Source: Prosthecomicrobium pneumaticum
GTDB taxonomy: Bacteria > Pseudomonadota > Alphaproteobacteria > Rhizobiales > Kaistiaceae
Length of the DNA: 64,000 bases
NCBI RefSeq assembly: GCF_014199915.1
Contig: NZ_JACHOO010000003.1
Span: 56,217 to 120,216 of the forward strand
Reading direction: 5' to 3'
Below the pieces are notes generated by a model, which had not been told where the DNA came from, ran no database searches, and worked only from the letters and a program-made list of their open reading frames with translations. The position numbers and the translations under genes are program-made. The stretch's first letter is position 1. Every line of letters starts with the position of its first letter. Below are positions 28,943 through 39,079 of this stretch, one piece after another.

Positions 28943-29499
28943 GCGGAAGTGGGTCTTTCCTCGGTCCGTCACCGGTTGTGTATCATGCCGATACAGGATC
29001 GGTGCTGAAAATCGATGAGAGGCCGCGCCGGTTTACGATCGGAACGGGCGCGGAACGAAAGAGGCCCGAATCACTCACCCGGCGCTCTTCGCCTTCCGTT
29101 CACCGCAAGATATGGGGTGCCCGGCCCGGCTTCGCACGAGGGGCGGCAAGAAGGGCGGCCGGAGATTCCCCGATCGCCACGCCACGTTAACCGCTCTGCC
29201 GTGCGCAGCCCCGTGATCGGCGGTCTGCGCGGGTCGAGGACAGGGTTAGCGAGGCGTTACCGCCTCCCGTGTGAAACCTCGTGGCGCCGTCAACCTTTCG
29301 TCCGGAAGCGGAACGAATCGTCGACGAATCGCCGATCGCGCGATGTTCGTCCTCTGTGCGCACACGATCTTGCGTTCCCGGCGGGACTGGACCGCAAAGG
29401 CACCCTCCCGGCGGCGGGAAGCACGCGGCGAAAGGGTTACGGGCGGCCACGCCCCGCGTCCCGATAAGGCACAGGCAGGTGATCGCGCGGGGGTGGGTT
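28943..29499. other. Intergenic region upstream of the helicase gene
   Basis: About 560 bp without a credible gene. It must hold the helicase promoter. A small inverted repeat, GTATC-ATGCC-GATAC, lies at 28980-28994. I see nothing else that can be supported. Confidence 0.4.
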
Positions 29500-30235
29500 G
29501 GGTGGCCGCGGCGCTCGGATGGCCCGGCGGCGCGATTATGGACCCCGGCACGGAGGCCGGGGTGACGGGCGTTCGGGGGCGCGGCGGGGCTCTGCGCCCC
29601 CGAACCGTCTCGCCGGCTTCCTCCCCGAGCCCCGGTCTGGCGCCGTCGAACAACGGCCCACCCCTCATGCCGGCCTCCGTGTCGGCCTCCATAATCGTGA
29701 GGGTCGTGATCCGGGCACCACCTCTCCGCCCGTCCCTCCCGCGAAGGGGGATCCATGAAGCAGAGGACGGCACAGTGTGATGGATCCTCGCCTTCGCGAG
29801 GACAACGGGTGCACGGGGCCGGCCGTGGCGCTCGGATGGCCCGGCGTCACGATTATGGACCCCGGCACGGAGGCCGGGGTGACGGGTGTTCGGGGGGGCG
29901 CGGCGGGGCTCTGCGTCCCCGAACCGTCTCGCCGGCTTCCTCCCCGAGCCCCGGTTCGGCGCCGTCGAACAACGCCCCACCCGTCATGCCGGCCTCCGTG
30001 CCGGCATCCATAATCGTGAGGGTCGTGATCCGGGCACCATCTCTCCGCCCGTCCCTCCCGCGAAGGCGGGATCCATGAAGCAGAGGACGGCACAGTGTGA
30101 TGGATCCTCGCCTTCGCGAGGACAACGGGTGCACGGGGGCCGCCGTGGCGCTCGGAGGACCCGGCGGCACGATCACGGACCCCGGCACGGAGGCCGGGGT
30201 GACGGGTTCGGGGTGGCCGTGGCCCGCGGAAGCGA
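29500..30235. repeat. Repeat cluster, about 318-bp units in 2.3 copies
   Basis: Element A (GGACCCCGGCACGGAGGCC and flanks) recurs from 29540, 29857 and 30177, spacings of about 317 and 320 bp. Each unit also holds an inverted copy of A (GGCCTCCGTG then CCATAAT) and a second element with CCCGCGAAGGCGGGATCCAT and GGATCCTCGCCTTCGCGAGG. The two elements occur alone elsewhere (48.7-48.9 kb and 51.2 kb). All frames read through only because of base composition. It looks like nested amplification of small non-coding palindromic elements. Confidence 0.9.
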
Positions 30236-30286
30236 CGGCTTCCCGCGGCGCCTTGCCGGTCCGCCCGGGCACCGATCCCGCCCGGC

Positions 30287-31138
30287 CTATTCCACCGAGG
30301 CGCGGTCGCCGACCGGGTTCACGCGGAGCTTCGAGGAATGCATGGCGAGCTCGCCGAGCTTGGTGCCGATCTGGAAGCGGTAGGGGAACATCACGCCGAG
30401 CTCTTCGACCGGCGCGTACCAGACTTCCATCGCCGTGTTGCGGGCCATGTATTCGACGGCCTCGCGGCTCGGCCGGTGGCCGGCCACCGGCACGTAGCGC
30501 GCGCCGCAGACGATCACAGGGCCGCTATAGCCGTCCTCGCTCGCGCTGCGGACATCGCGGGTGGCCTTGTAGAAGAGCTTGATGTCGAAACGTTGCCAGC
30601 CGTCGAACACCGGGATGCTGCGGTTGCAGGCGCGCGTCTCCCGGCCCTTCCTATAAGAAACGAGGAAGGCCGACAGCGGATCGAGGATGTTGGTCTTGTC
30701 GCGTGCGGTGACGGGCACGCGGTCCGGCCGGTCGGCGAGCGGCGGCTCGGCCGACAGGCGGGTGATCGTGCCCGCCTTCATGATCATGTTCACGGACGTG
30801 CGCCGGCCGCTCTCGTTCGTCTCGAGCACATAGGTGGTCGGCAGCGGCTTGTCGCCGTTGAAACGGCCGCTGCTCTGCAGGGCGCCGCTGCCATCCGAGA
30901 CGAGCCGGCTGACGCCGCTCGTCGAGCCCGAGACGGTGATGTCGTAGTCGTCGCCTTCGAATTTCGAGGCGAGCGTGAAGCGCCCGATCACGATGCTGTT
31001 GATCGTGATGACGTAGGTCGCCTTGACGGAGCCGCTCTCGACCGCACCCGCGGAGGAGGGGGCCGCCAGGCCGGCGGCGACGGCGAGCGCGGCGACGCAA
31101 CGGCCGAGGCCCGTTCGCGAAAGAAAGGAATTGACCAT
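30287..31138 (-). CDS. DUF3108 domain-containing exported protein
   Basis: A 283-residue protein with a signal peptide (hydrophobic AALAVAAGLAAPSSAGA, cleavage near residue 32). The rest is a DUF3108 beta-rich domain with the conserved KTNILDPLSAFL segment and the late VEVWYAPVEELGV-like region. The family is periplasmic or envelope-associated and of unknown function. The ATG at 31138 gives a clean signal peptide. It diverges from rpmB. Confidence 0.85.
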   Translation of the reverse strand: MVNSFLSRTGLGRCVAALAVAAGLAAPSSAGAVESGSVKATYVITINSIVIGRFTLASKFEGDDYDITVSGSTSGVSRLVSDGSGALQSSGRFNGDKPLPTTYVLETNESGRRTSVNMIMKAGTITRLSAEPPLADRPDRVPVTARDKTNILDPLSAFLVSYRKGRETRACNRSIPVFDGWQRFDIKLFYKATRDVRSASEDGYSGPVIVCGARYVPVAGHRPSREAVEYMARNTAMEVWYAPVEELGVMFPYRFQIGTKLGELAMHSSKLRVNPVGDRASVE

Positions 31139-31310
31139 CGATGGTTTCCGTCCAAAGCGTCGCTTTCGGCCGGTGCCGGTCCGGCCATCTGCAATCCCGA
31201 TGCGAAGCACCCCCCGCTTCGAACGAAGAGTCTAGGCGATCCGGCCGTCCGCGTCACTAGCGGAGCATCACGGCCGGCGTGTGGCGGACCGGGCGATTTC
31301 CGCGTGACGC

Positions 31311-31339
31311 TTGACGGGGGCGACGCCCGCCGCTATTGA
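31311..31339 (+). promoter_or_regulatory. Candidate sigma-70 promoter of rpmB
   Basis: TTGACG, 17 bp, TATTGA. It lies about 80 bp upstream of the rpmB start, with the right spacing and direction. Confidence 0.5.
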
Positions 31340-31417
31340 ACCGCGACTTTTCCGACCGTTCTGTCGTGAGCAGCGCCGGTTACGCGCGCGTTCCGCCAGT
31401 GTCAAAGGATTGCTTCG

Positions 31418-31708
31418 ATGTCTCGTCGCTGCGAACTGACCGGCAAGGCCGTGATGACCGGCAATACGGTCAGCCACGCCAACAACAAGTCGCGCCGGCG
31501 CTATCTGCCGAATCTCTGCCAGGTCACGCTGATCAGCGATGCCCTCGGCCAGAGCTACCGGCTGCGCGTTTCGGCGAATGCGCTCCGCTCGGTCGAGCAC
31601 CGGGGCGGCCTCGACGCCTTCCTCGCCAAGGCGTCCGCCGAGGAGCTGTCGCAGAAGGCCCTGGTCCTGAAGCGCCAGATCGCCAAGAAGGTCGCCGCGA
31701 GCGCCTGA
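31418..31708 (+). CDS. rpmB: 50S ribosomal protein L28
   Basis: A 96-residue ribosomal protein that opens [20 protein letters not shown], the L28 signature of alphaproteobacteria, followed by basic [12 protein letters not shown]. The length is normal. AAAGGA precedes the ATG. It is part of the large subunit near the E site. The VUT transporter gene follows 25 bp downstream. Confidence 0.97.
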   Translation: MSRRCELTGKAVMTGNTVSHANNKSRRRYLPNLCQVTLISDALGQSYRLRVSANALRSVEHRGGLDAFLAKASAEELSQKALVLKRQIAKKVAASA

Positions 31709-31733
31709 GCCGCGGCTTTTGCCGGAGGCTCGC

Positions 31734-32372
31734 ATGAAGATCGCCGGATTCCTGACCGCGGCCGCCGCCATGGCGGCCGTCGTCGTGTTGTCGAACGTCC
31801 TCGTCCAGTATCCGGTCGACGCGCAGCTCGGTCGCATCGCGCTCGCCGATGTGCTGACCTGGGGCGCCTTCACCTATCCGCTCGCCTTCTTCGTCTCGGA
31901 TCTCACCAATCGCCGCTTCGGCCCGTCGGTCGCGCGGCTCGTCGTGCTCGTCGGCTTCGCCGCGGCGGTGCTCGTCTCGATCGAGCTTTCGACCGCCCGC
32001 ATCGCCATCGCCTCGGGCACGGCCTTCCTGGTCGGCCAGCTGCTCGACGTCACCTTCTTCAACCGGCTGCGCCGGCTCGCCTGGTGGCGTGCGCCGCTCG
32101 CCGGCTCGGTGGTCGGCTCCGTGCTCGACACGGCGATCTTCTTCACGCTCGCCTTCGCGCCGGCGGCCGTCTTCCTCGGCCCGAACGATCCCTTCGCGAT
32201 CGAGGCCGCGCCGCTGCTCGGCGCGTTTGCGCCCGATCTGCCGCGCTGGATGTCCTGGGCGCTCGGCGACCTGTCGGTGAAGCTCGCGGCCGCCCTCGTG
32301 CTCCTCGTGCCCTATCGGGTGGTGATGGGGCTCATCCTGCCCTGGCCTGCGGGCCAGCAGCGCCCGGCCTGA
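31734..32372 (+). CDS. VUT-family (YhhQ-type) queuosine precursor transporter
   Basis: A 212-residue membrane protein with about six hydrophobic segments and the family signature FVSDLTNRRFG. The VUT/YhhQ family imports 7-cyano/7-aminomethyl-7-deazaguanine for queuosine synthesis in proteobacteria. The ATG at 31734 is chosen because GGAGG lies 6 bp upstream; an upstream TTG would overlap that site. It is probably transcribed with rpmB. Confidence 0.85.
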   Translation: MKIAGFLTAAAAMAAVVVLSNVLVQYPVDAQLGRIALADVLTWGAFTYPLAFFVSDLTNRRFGPSVARLVVLVGFAAAVLVSIELSTARIAIASGTAFLVGQLLDVTFFNRLRRLAWWRAPLAGSVVGSVLDTAIFFTLAFAPAAVFLGPNDPFAIEAAPLLGAFAPDLPRWMSWALGDLSVKLAAALVLLVPYRVVMGLILPWPAGQQRPA

Positions 32373-32424
32373 TCCTCTTTCTCTCCGTCGGCCCGGCTTT
32401 CCCGGTAGAGCAGGGCCTGCGCGG

Positions 32425-33471
32425 TCAGCCGGTCGGCTTCGAGCGCGGCGGCGGCGCGTGCGGCGGCCCGCCCGCTTCCGGTGCCGCGAGCGGCGGGGCG
32501 CCCTGCCAGGCGAATTCGAGCAGCAGGGTGCGCTGGAAGAGGCTCCGGTTGTCGTCGGAGACGAGCGTGATGCGGGTGCGGCCGTCCTCCATCCTGGAGA
32601 CGGCGAGCCCTTCCATGTTGTCGATCTCGTCGCGCATCGTCCCTTCGAGCACCACCGGCCCGTCGAGCAGCGCGCCGGGGCGAATGGCACCCGGCAGCCG
32701 GCGGATCCGCATCGCGACGCTGATCGCCGTCGGCACCTTGCGTTCGAGGATCAGAAGGTCGCCGTTCGGCAGGTAGGCGGCATCGGTGATCGAATAGCCG
32801 TCCGTCTTGCGGACGCGGAAGGCGCCGGCGCGCGGCCCGGAGAGAACGGCGCCCTTGTGGTTGCCGTCGGCGTCGAGCGAGTTCTCCGCGATGACGACGA
32901 GCGCGCCGGCGAGCGGTCCGTCGGCGGGCGCCGCCGCGATGCTTTCGAGACCGCTATTGCTCTTCAGCCGGCCGAGCGTCTTCGGGATGCCGAGCCGGCG
33001 CGGCCGGGAGCCAGCGGGATCGCGCGCGGAATAGGCGGCGATCGCGTGGTGGCGTTCGAAGGTGACATAGGCCGTGCCGTCGACGATGCGCAGGCCCTCG
33101 GCGTCGGCGTTCCGCTTGCTTTCGAGCGGCCGCCCCGTCCGGTCGAGCATCGGCGCGATCGTGCCCTCGACGAGATCGGCGAGCCGGCCGTTCTCGCGCA
33201 CCGGGCGCGCCTCGACCCAGAAGCCGAGATCGGAGACGAAGAGGAGGCGTCCATCGCCGGTGAAATCGAGGCCGGACAGGCCGCCGAAATCGCGGTCGCG
33301 GGCCGTGACGACGAGGCCGCCCAGAAACTCGAACTCGCCGAAGCGGGTCGCGGACGAGCCGATCGAGAACGTCTCGATCGGCCGTGCGGAGAGCGGAAGC
33401 GGCCGGAATTCCTGCGCGCCGGCCGTGCTCGCGAGGAGAAGAAGCGCGAGCGCGGCAGCGCGGCCCCTCAT
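32425..33471 (-). CDS. Phytase-type esterase-like exported protein
   Basis: A 348-residue protein with a signal peptide ([12 protein letters not shown]). It reads as the 'esterase-like activity of phytase' family, a beta-propeller, with the [18 protein letters not shown] and [13 protein letters not shown] motifs. The family is related to phytases, but most members are unproven. Its start overlaps the cobT stop by 4 bp (ATGA), so it is translated from the cobS-cobT mRNA. It ends in a Pro-rich tail. Confidence 0.8.
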   Translation of the reverse strand: MRGRAAALALLLLASTAGAQEFRPLPLSARPIETFSIGSSATRFGEFEFLGGLVVTARDRDFGGLSGLDFTGDGRLLFVSDLGFWVEARPVRENGRLADLVEGTIAPMLDRTGRPLESKRNADAEGLRIVDGTAYVTFERHHAIAAYSARDPAGSRPRRLGIPKTLGRLKSNSGLESIAAAPADGPLAGALVVIAENSLDADGNHKGAVLSGPRAGAFRVRKTDGYSITDAAYLPNGDLLILERKVPTAISVAMRIRRLPGAIRPGALLDGPVVLEGTMRDEIDNMEGLAVSRMEDGRTRITLVSDDNRSLFQRTLLLEFAWQGAPPLAAPEAGGPPHAPPPRSKPTG

Positions 33472-35369
33472 CGGGCCGACGCCCGGCGGCGCACAGGGGC
33501 GGCGGGCGCCGAGGTCCGGTTCTTCGTCTCCTCGAACAGTTCGGCGAGCTTCTCGGTCATCGCGCCGGCGAGTTCCTCGGCGTCGACGATCGTCACCGCG
33601 CGCCGGTAGTAGCGGGTGACGTCGTGACCGATGCCGATCGCGATCAGCTCGACCGGCGAGCGGGTCTCGATCTCCTCGATGACGTAACGCAGATGGCGCT
33701 CGAGATAGTTGCCGGGATTGACCGACAGCGTCGAATCGTCGACCGGCGCGCCGTCCGAGATCATCATCAGGATCTTGCGCTGCTCGGGCCGGGCCATCAG
33801 CCGCTGATAGGCCCAGGCGAGCGCCTCGCCGTCGATGTTCTCCTTGAGGAGGCCCTCGCGCATCATCAGGCCGAGATTGCGCCGTGCCCGCCGCCAGGGC
33901 GCATCGGCGGACTTATAGATGATGTGGCGCAGGTCGTTGAGCCGGCCCGGCGAGGCGGGCTTGCCGGCCTGCAGCCAGCTCTCGCGCGACTGGCCGCCCT
34001 TCCAGGCGCGCGTCGTGAAGCCGAGGATCTCGACCTTGACGCCGCAGCGCTCGAGCGTGCGGGCGAGGATGTCGGCGCAGGTGGCGGCGACCGTGATCGG
34101 CCGGCCGCGCATCGAGCCGGAATTGTCGAGCAGCAGGGTGACGACGGTGTCGCGGAAATCCGTGTCGCGCTCGATCTTGAAGGAGAGCGGCTGCATCGGA
34201 TCGAGGATGATGCGGTGGAGGCGGGCGGGATCGAGCAGGCCCTCCTCCATGTCGAAATCCCAGCCGCGGTTCTGCTGCGCGAGCAGGCGGCGCTGCAGCC
34301 GGTTGGCGAGCCGTCCGACGGCGCCCTGCAGATTGGCGAGCTGCTTGTCGAGGAAGCCGCGCAGCCGGTCGAGTTCGGCCGCGTCGCAGAGGTCCTCGGC
34401 CTTCACCGTCTCGTCGAACTTGACGGTGAAGGGCTTGTAGTCGCTCTGCGGCGCCATGTTGGACGCGGCCGCGTCGGGCCGGCGCGCCTCGCCGGCATCG
34501 CGGGCATCGGTCGATTCCTCGCCCTCGGCCTCCTCTTCGGAGCCCGCCTCGGTCGTCTCGCTTTCGCCCGCCTCGGCCTCTTCGCCGCTCGCCTCGGATT
34601 CCTCCGCCGCTTCGGACTCGGCCTTGTCGGCCTCCTCGGACGGGGTCTCCTGTTCGGCGCCGGCGTTCTCGGTCTCCTCGCCGGACTGCTCGTCGTCGCC
34701 CTCGTCGGCGCCGAGCTCGTCGCCCATGTCGAGCGAGGTGAGCAGGTCGCGCACGGCGGATGCGAAGGCGTTCTGGTCGTCGAGCCGGCCGGCGAGCCGG
34801 TCGAGCGCCGGCCCCGCCTTCTCCTCGATGGTGGCGCGCCAGAGGTCGACCAGCCGGCGGCTCGATTCCGGCGGCGCGAGGCCGGTCAGCCGCTCGCGCA
34901 GCATCAGCGCCACGGCGTCCTCGAGCGGCGCCTCGGAGCGCTCGGAGATGTCGCCGAAATTGCCGCGGTGATATTTGTCCTCGAGCATCGCCGTGAGGTT
35001 CTTGGCGACGCCGTCCATGCGGCGCGCGCCGATCGCCTCGACGCGCGCCTGCTCGACCGCGTCGAACACGGCGCGGGCATTCTTGCCCTCGGGCGAACGG
35101 GCGCGGTGCACCGCGGGGTCGTGGCAGGCGAGGCGGAGCGCCATCGAATCGCCGAGCCCGCGGGTGATCGCCGCCTCGCGCGCGCCGAGCTTGCGCGGCG
35201 GCTCGGGCAGCCGGGCCTTCAGCCCGGTGAGCATCGGCCGGTCGGCCGAGAAGACGACCTCGAGATCCGGCTTGCCGGCGATCGCGCGCGTACAGGCAGC
35301 GACCGCCCGCTTGAAGGGTTCGGTCGGCCCTTCGCCGGGCTTGGCGCGCGGATCGCTGTTGCTCGTCAC
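33468..35369 (-). CDS. cobT: Cobaltochelatase subunit CobT
   Basis: A 633-residue subunit of the aerobic cobalt-inserting complex CobNST. It has an N-terminal CobT domain, a very acidic Glu/Ser/Ala linker (about residues 215-310) and a C-terminal von Willebrand factor A domain with a complete MIDAS motif ([10 protein letters not shown]). The start is a GTG at 35369 that overlaps the cobS stop (GTGA), so the subunits are made together. CobN, which carries the chelatase site, is not in this window. Confidence 0.95.
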   Translation of the reverse strand: MTSNSDPRAKPGEGPTEPFKRAVAACTRAIAGKPDLEVVFSADRPMLTGLKARLPEPPRKLGAREAAITRGLGDSMALRLACHDPAVHRARSPEGKNARAVFDAVEQARVEAIGARRMDGVAKNLTAMLEDKYHRGNFGDISERSEAPLEDAVALMLRERLTGLAPPESSRRLVDLWRATIEEKAGPALDRLAGRLDDQNAFASAVRDLLTSLDMGDELGADEGDDEQSGEETENAGAEQETPSEEADKAESEAAEESEASGEEAEAGESETTEAGSEEEAEGEESTDARDAGEARRPDAAASNMAPQSDYKPFTVKFDETVKAEDLCDAAELDRLRGFLDKQLANLQGAVGRLANRLQRRLLAQQNRGWDFDMEEGLLDPARLHRIILDPMQPLSFKIERDTDFRDTVVTLLLDNSGSMRGRPITVAATCADILARTLERCGVKVEILGFTTRAWKGGQSRESWLQAGKPASPGRLNDLRHIIYKSADAPWRRARRNLGLMMREGLLKENIDGEALAWAYQRLMARPEQRKILMMISDGAPVDDSTLSVNPGNYLERHLRYVIEEIETRSPVELIAIGIGHDVTRYYRRAVTIVDAEELAGAMTEKLAELFEETKNRTSAPAAPVRRRASAR

Positions 35370-36352
35370 GACAGGACGACGTTGGCGGTCGATTCGGCGA
35401 GTTCCTCGCCGAAGGCGCGCTGGTAGAACTCGGCGACGAGCGGCCGCTCGAGCTCGTCGCACTTGTTGAGGAAGGTCAGCCGGAAGGCGAAGCCGATATC
35501 GCCGAAGATATCGGCGTTCTCGGCCCAGGTGATCACGGTGCGCGGGCTCATCACGGTCGACAGGTCGCCGTTCATGAAGGCGCTGCGCGTCATGTCGGCG
35601 AGCCGGACCATGCGCGAGACGACGTTCTTGCCCTTCTGGTCGCGGTAATGCGGCGCCTTCGCCATCACGATCTCGACTTCCTTGTCGTGCGGCAGGTAGT
35701 TGAGCGTGGTGACGATCGACCAGCGGTCCATCTGCGCCTGGTTGATCTGCTGCGTGCCGTGATAGAGGCCGGAGGTGTCGCCGAGGCCGATCGTATTGGC
35801 GGTGGCGAACAGGCGGAAGGCCGGATGCGGCCGGATCACGCGGTTCTGGTCGAGCAGCGTCAGCCGGCCCGAGCTTTCGAGCACGCGCTGGATGACGAAC
35901 ATCACGTCCGGCCGGCCGGCATCGTATTCGTCGAAGACGAGCGCGACATTGTGCTGATAGGCCCAGGGCAGGATGCCGTCGCGGAACTCGGTGACCTGCT
36001 GGCCTTCCCTGAGCACGATGGCGTCCTTGCCGATCAGGTCGATCCGGCTGATGTGGCTGTCGAGATTGACGCGGATGCAGGGCCAGTTGAGGCGGGCGGC
36101 GACCTGCTCGATATGGGTCGACTTGCCGGTGCCGTGATAGCCCGAGACCATCACGCGCCGGTTGCGCGCGAAGCCGGCGAGAATGGCGAGGGTGGTCGCG
36201 CGGTCGAACAGATAGTCGGGGTCGACGTCGGGCACGTGCTCGTTCGGCGCCGAATAGGCCGGCACCTCGAGATTGGAATCGATGCCGAAGACCTGCCGCA
36301 CGGAAATCGTCTTGTCGGGCAGAGCGGCGGTGTCGGCGGTGGTCTCGGTCAT
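35366..36352 (-). CDS. cobS: Cobaltochelatase AAA+ subunit CobS
   Basis: A 328-residue AAA+ ATPase. Walker A is [10 protein letters not shown] and Walker B lies in [10 protein letters not shown]. CobS forms rings with CobT that power cobalt insertion by CobN into hydrogenobyrinic acid a,c-diamide. The ATG at 36352 is preceded by CGGAG and gives the family length. Downstream genes cobT and the phytase-like gene overlap end to start. Confidence 0.95.
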   Translation of the reverse strand: MTETTADTAALPDKTISVRQVFGIDSNLEVPAYSAPNEHVPDVDPDYLFDRATTLAILAGFARNRRVMVSGYHGTGKSTHIEQVAARLNWPCIRVNLDSHISRIDLIGKDAIVLREGQQVTEFRDGILPWAYQHNVALVFDEYDAGRPDVMFVIQRVLESSGRLTLLDQNRVIRPHPAFRLFATANTIGLGDTSGLYHGTQQINQAQMDRWSIVTTLNYLPHDKEVEIVMAKAPHYRDQKGKNVVSRMVRLADMTRSAFMNGDLSTVMSPRTVITWAENADIFGDIGFAFRLTFLNKCDELERPLVAEFYQRAFGEELAESTANVVLS

Positions 36353-36434
36353 GATGTCTCCGGGCGCCGCGGCGGCGCTGGCGGTCGTGCTTCGGAAATG
36401 ACGGTTCGCCACGAGGCGTTCCGGCGGACGGTTC

Positions 36435-37064
36435 TTAGCAGAAGCCTGCGGATTTGAGATAGTTATATGCCTGAATGATCTCCCGCAGGCGGTCCTCCGA
36501 GGACCGGTCGCCGCCATTCGCATCCGGGTGCAACCGCTTCACCAACGCCTTGTAGCGCGCCTTGATCTCGGCGCCGCGCTCGCGGCCCTCGAGGTCGAGC
36601 GTCTCGAAGGAGCGCTGCTCGAGCGTCTTCAGCTTGCGCTCCGGCGGCTCGGGCGCGGCCGCGCGCTCGCGCGCGGAAGAATAGCCGCGGAACATCTCGA
36701 ACGGATCGGAGAAGGCGCCACCGAAATCGCGGCCGCGATGGCGATGGACCTCGTCGCGCTTCTCGCCGTCGGGATTGACGCCCATCGACCAGGTCGGCCG
36801 GTGACCGGTCAGCGAATCCTTCTGGTAGGCCGCGATCGCGTCGTCGTCGAGGCCGGCGAAATAGTTGTAGGACTTGTTGTAGAGCCGGACGTGATCGAGG
36901 CAGAAGCGCCAATAGGCGCCTTCCTGCCTGCGGCCCTTGGGCGCCCTGTGGGTGCCGGCCTTGTCGCAGCCCTCATACTCGCATGCGGGTTCGCTCGCCC
37001 GGAGGACGGTCTCGGCGTCGGGTCTGATGCGGATGCGGTCGAAGATCTTTTGGTCGAGCGACAT
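36435..37064 (-). CDS. J-domain protein (DnaJ-like) with N-terminal Cys motif
   Basis: A 209-residue protein whose J domain lies at the C-terminus (about residues 150-209), with the HPD motif in RLHPDANGG that stimulates DnaK. The N-terminal half holds a conserved [15 protein letters not shown] segment and aromatic-rich [11 protein letters not shown]. This atypical order (J domain last) is common in alphaproteobacteria next to cobS, but the client is unknown. It diverges from the BolA gene. Confidence 0.88.
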   Translation of the reverse strand: MSLDQKIFDRIRIRPDAETVLRASEPACEYEGCDKAGTHRAPKGRRQEGAYWRFCLDHVRLYNKSYNYFAGLDDDAIAAYQKDSLTGHRPTWSMGVNPDGEKRDEVHRHRGRDFGGAFSDPFEMFRGYSSARERAAAPEPPERKLKTLEQRSFETLDLEGRERGAEIKARYKALVKRLHPDANGGDRSSEDRLREIIQAYNYLKSAGFC

Positions 37065-37155
37065 GATGCGATGCGGTAAGCCGAAGCGGGATTATGGGGA
37101 CCGCCCCGCCGACGGGCAAGGCGCCTTTCGCCCCAGCCGAAGAAAGGACGTGAAG

Positions 37156-37416
37156 ATGAACACGAAGGAGAGGATCGCGGCACGCCTCACGGAGGCTCTC
37201 TCGCCGCAGGCCCTCGATGTGGTCGACGAGTCGCACCTCCACAAGGGCCATGCCGGCGCCCGGCCGGGCGGCGAGACGCATTACCGCATCCGTATCACCG
37301 CGGCCGCTTTCGCGGGCCTGTCGCGGCTCGAAATGCACCGCCGGATCAACGCCCTGCTCGCCGACGAACTCTCCGGCGGCGTGCACGCGCTGGCGATCGA
37401 GGCGAAGGCGGCCTGA
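37156..37416 (+). CDS. BolA-family protein
   Basis: An 86-residue BolA protein with a class II KH-like fold. The typical DESHLHKGH and HRRINALLADEL segments are present. BolA proteins pair with monothiol glutaredoxins in iron-sulfur trafficking and affect morphology. AAAGGA precedes the ATG. A short hairpin, GCCTG-ACG-CAGGC, at its stop separates it from the convergent DUF1178 gene. Confidence 0.92.
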   Translation: MNTKERIAARLTEALSPQALDVVDESHLHKGHAGARPGGETHYRIRITAAAFAGLSRLEMHRRINALLADELSGGVHALAIEAKAA

Positions 37417-37433
37417 CGCAGGCCTCGTCGTCG

Positions 37434-37883
37434 CTAATTCCCTTCTTCGGGAAGCACCGGCAGGGGGGCGAATTCGACGCCCTCCTCGATCAGCCGGCGC
37501 GCCTCTTCCGCCGTCGCCTCGCCATAGATGCTGCGCGGCTCGGCCTCGCCGAAATGGATCTTCAGCGCCTCCTCGGCGAACTTGTCGCCGACCGGGTCGG
37601 CATTGGCGAGCACGTGCTTCTTCATCTCCCGCAGCACGGCGATCATCGCCTCGCGGCGCGGATCGGCGGCGGCGACCGGCTGGCGCGCCTCCGGCGGGGC
37701 TTCCCGCGCCGGGCGGTCGATACCGGCGACGGCGGGCGCCATGAGCGCCTTCTCCACCCTCGTCGAGCCGCAGACGGGGCAGGCGACGAGGCCAGCGGCC
37801 ACCGCCTTGTCATAGGCGGCGGAATCGCGGAACCAGCTGTCGAAGGCGTGCTCGGCGGAGCAGACGAGGTCGTAGCGGATCAT
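37434..37883 (-). CDS. DUF1178 family protein
   Basis: A 149-residue protein with the DUF1178 opening MIRYDLVCSAEHAFDSWF and a CPVCGS zinc-like pair. The middle is low-complexity and the end helical (EEARRLIEEGVEFAPLP). Function is unknown. It is 15 bp behind the nitrilase-family gene, an order conserved in Hyphomicrobiales. Confidence 0.9.
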   Translation of the reverse strand: MIRYDLVCSAEHAFDSWFRDSAAYDKAVAAGLVACPVCGSTRVEKALMAPAVAGIDRPAREAPPEARQPVAAADPRREAMIAVLREMKKHVLANADPVGDKFAEEALKIHFGEAEPRSIYGEATAEEARRLIEEGVEFAPLPVLPEEGN

Positions 37884-37898
37884 GCGGTCAGGAGCATC

Positions 37899-38747
37899 TC
37901 ATATCGCGAAGGAGCCGACCTGCGGCATTTCCGGCAGGTGGAAGGCACGCTCGTTGGCGAGCGCCGGAATCTTGCGCCGCGCCTCGTCGGCGGCGGCCGG
38001 GTCGATCTCGGTGACGAGGAAGCCCGGCTCGTCGCCCGCCTCGGCGATGACCTTGCCCCAGGGGTCGACGACGAGGCTGTGGCCATAGGTGGTGCGGCCG
38101 TCCTCGTGCCGGCCACCCTGCGCGGCCGCGACGACGAAGGAGCCGGTCTCGATCGCCCGGGCGCGCAACAGCACGTGCCAATGCGCCTCGCCGGTCTGCC
38201 GCGTGAAGGCCGCGGGAACGGCGAGCACGGTCGCGCCGGCCTTGGCGAGGGTGCGGTAGAGCTGCGGGAAGCGCAGGTCGTAGCAGATCGACAGACCGAG
38301 CCGGACCCAGGGCAGGTCGGCCACGACGGCGGTGTCGCCCGGACGGTAGGTCGCCGACTCGCGCCAGCTCTCGCCACCGGCGAGGTCGACGTCGAACATG
38401 TGGATCTTGTCGTAGCGGCCGATCACCGCGCCGTTCGGGCCGATCAGGAAGGCCCGGTTGGCGATCGCGTCGCCGTTCCTGATGGCGAGCGAGCCGATAT
38501 GGAGGTGGATGCCGAGCTCGCGCGCCAGCTCGCGGAAGCGCTGCAGGGCGAAATCGGTCTCCTCGGGGGCAAGCGCCGCGGCGAGGGCGGCGCGATCCCG
38601 CTCGATGATGTTGGTCATCTCCGGCGTGACGATATAGCCCGCGCCCGCGGCTGCGGCACCGCGGATCAGCGCCTCGGCATCCTCGACATTGCGCTCAATC
38701 GAGCGCCCGCTGCGCATCTGGATCGTCGCCGCCTTGAACGTCGCCAT
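37899..38747 (-). CDS. Carbon-nitrogen hydrolase, Nit1/Nit2-like amidase
   Basis: A 282-residue nitrilase-superfamily amidase. The catalytic triad is visible: Glu in VTPEMTN (about 43), Lys in YDKIHMFDVD (about 112) and Cys in GLSICYDLRFPQ (about 153). It groups with Nit1/Nit2, which clear deaminated glutathione or omega-amides (metabolite repair). GAGGGGG precedes the ATG. It lies in a grxC-nit-DUF1178 run, which suits a glutathione-linked role. Confidence 0.9.
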   Translation of the reverse strand: MATFKAATIQMRSGRSIERNVEDAEALIRGAAAAGAGYIVTPEMTNIIERDRAALAAALAPEETDFALQRFRELARELGIHLHIGSLAIRNGDAIANRAFLIGPNGAVIGRYDKIHMFDVDLAGGESWRESATYRPGDTAVVADLPWVRLGLSICYDLRFPQLYRTLAKAGATVLAVPAAFTRQTGEAHWHVLLRARAIETGSFVVAAAQGGRHEDGRTTYGHSLVVDPWGKVIAEAGDEPGFLVTEIDPAAADEARRKIPALANERAFHLPEMPQVGSFAI

Positions 38748-38782
38748 GCCGGAACCCCCTCGGTGTTGCGAAAAATCGAGCA

Positions 38783-39037
38783 TCAGCCCGCGAGCAGCGG
38801 ATCGAGCCGCCCGGCGCGCTCGAGCGCGTAGAGATCGTCGCAGCCGCCGACATGGGTGGCGCCGACGAAGATCTGCGGGAAGGTGGTGCGGCCGGAGCGG
38901 GTCATCATCTCCTGCCGCAGCTCCGGCCGGTCGGTGGCGTCGTGCTCGACATAGGCGACGCCCTTCTCGTCGAGCAGGCGCTTGGCGGCCGTGCAATAGC
39001 CGCAGAACTGACGTGTGTAGATGACCACATCGGCCAT
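38783..39037 (-). CDS. grxC: Glutaredoxin 3
   Basis: An 84-residue dithiol glutaredoxin with active site CGYC in TRQFCGYCTAAK, the cis-Pro TTFPQIF and the glutathione-binding GGCDDL. It reduces disulfides with glutathione in the cytosol. It is the first gene before the Nit-like amidase, with a short gap. Confidence 0.95.
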   Translation of the reverse strand: MADVVIYTRQFCGYCTAAKRLLDEKGVAYVEHDATDRPELRQEMMTRSGRTTFPQIFVGATHVGGCDDLYALERAGRLDPLLAG

Positions 39038-39079
39038 GACGAACCTCGCCGCACGGGAACGGACCGGCCTATATAGGTC

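Noticed and set aside
32425-36352. A cobalamin riboswitch near cobS
   Set aside because: The 82-bp gap upstream of cobS is too short, and no B12-box-like sequence was seen.
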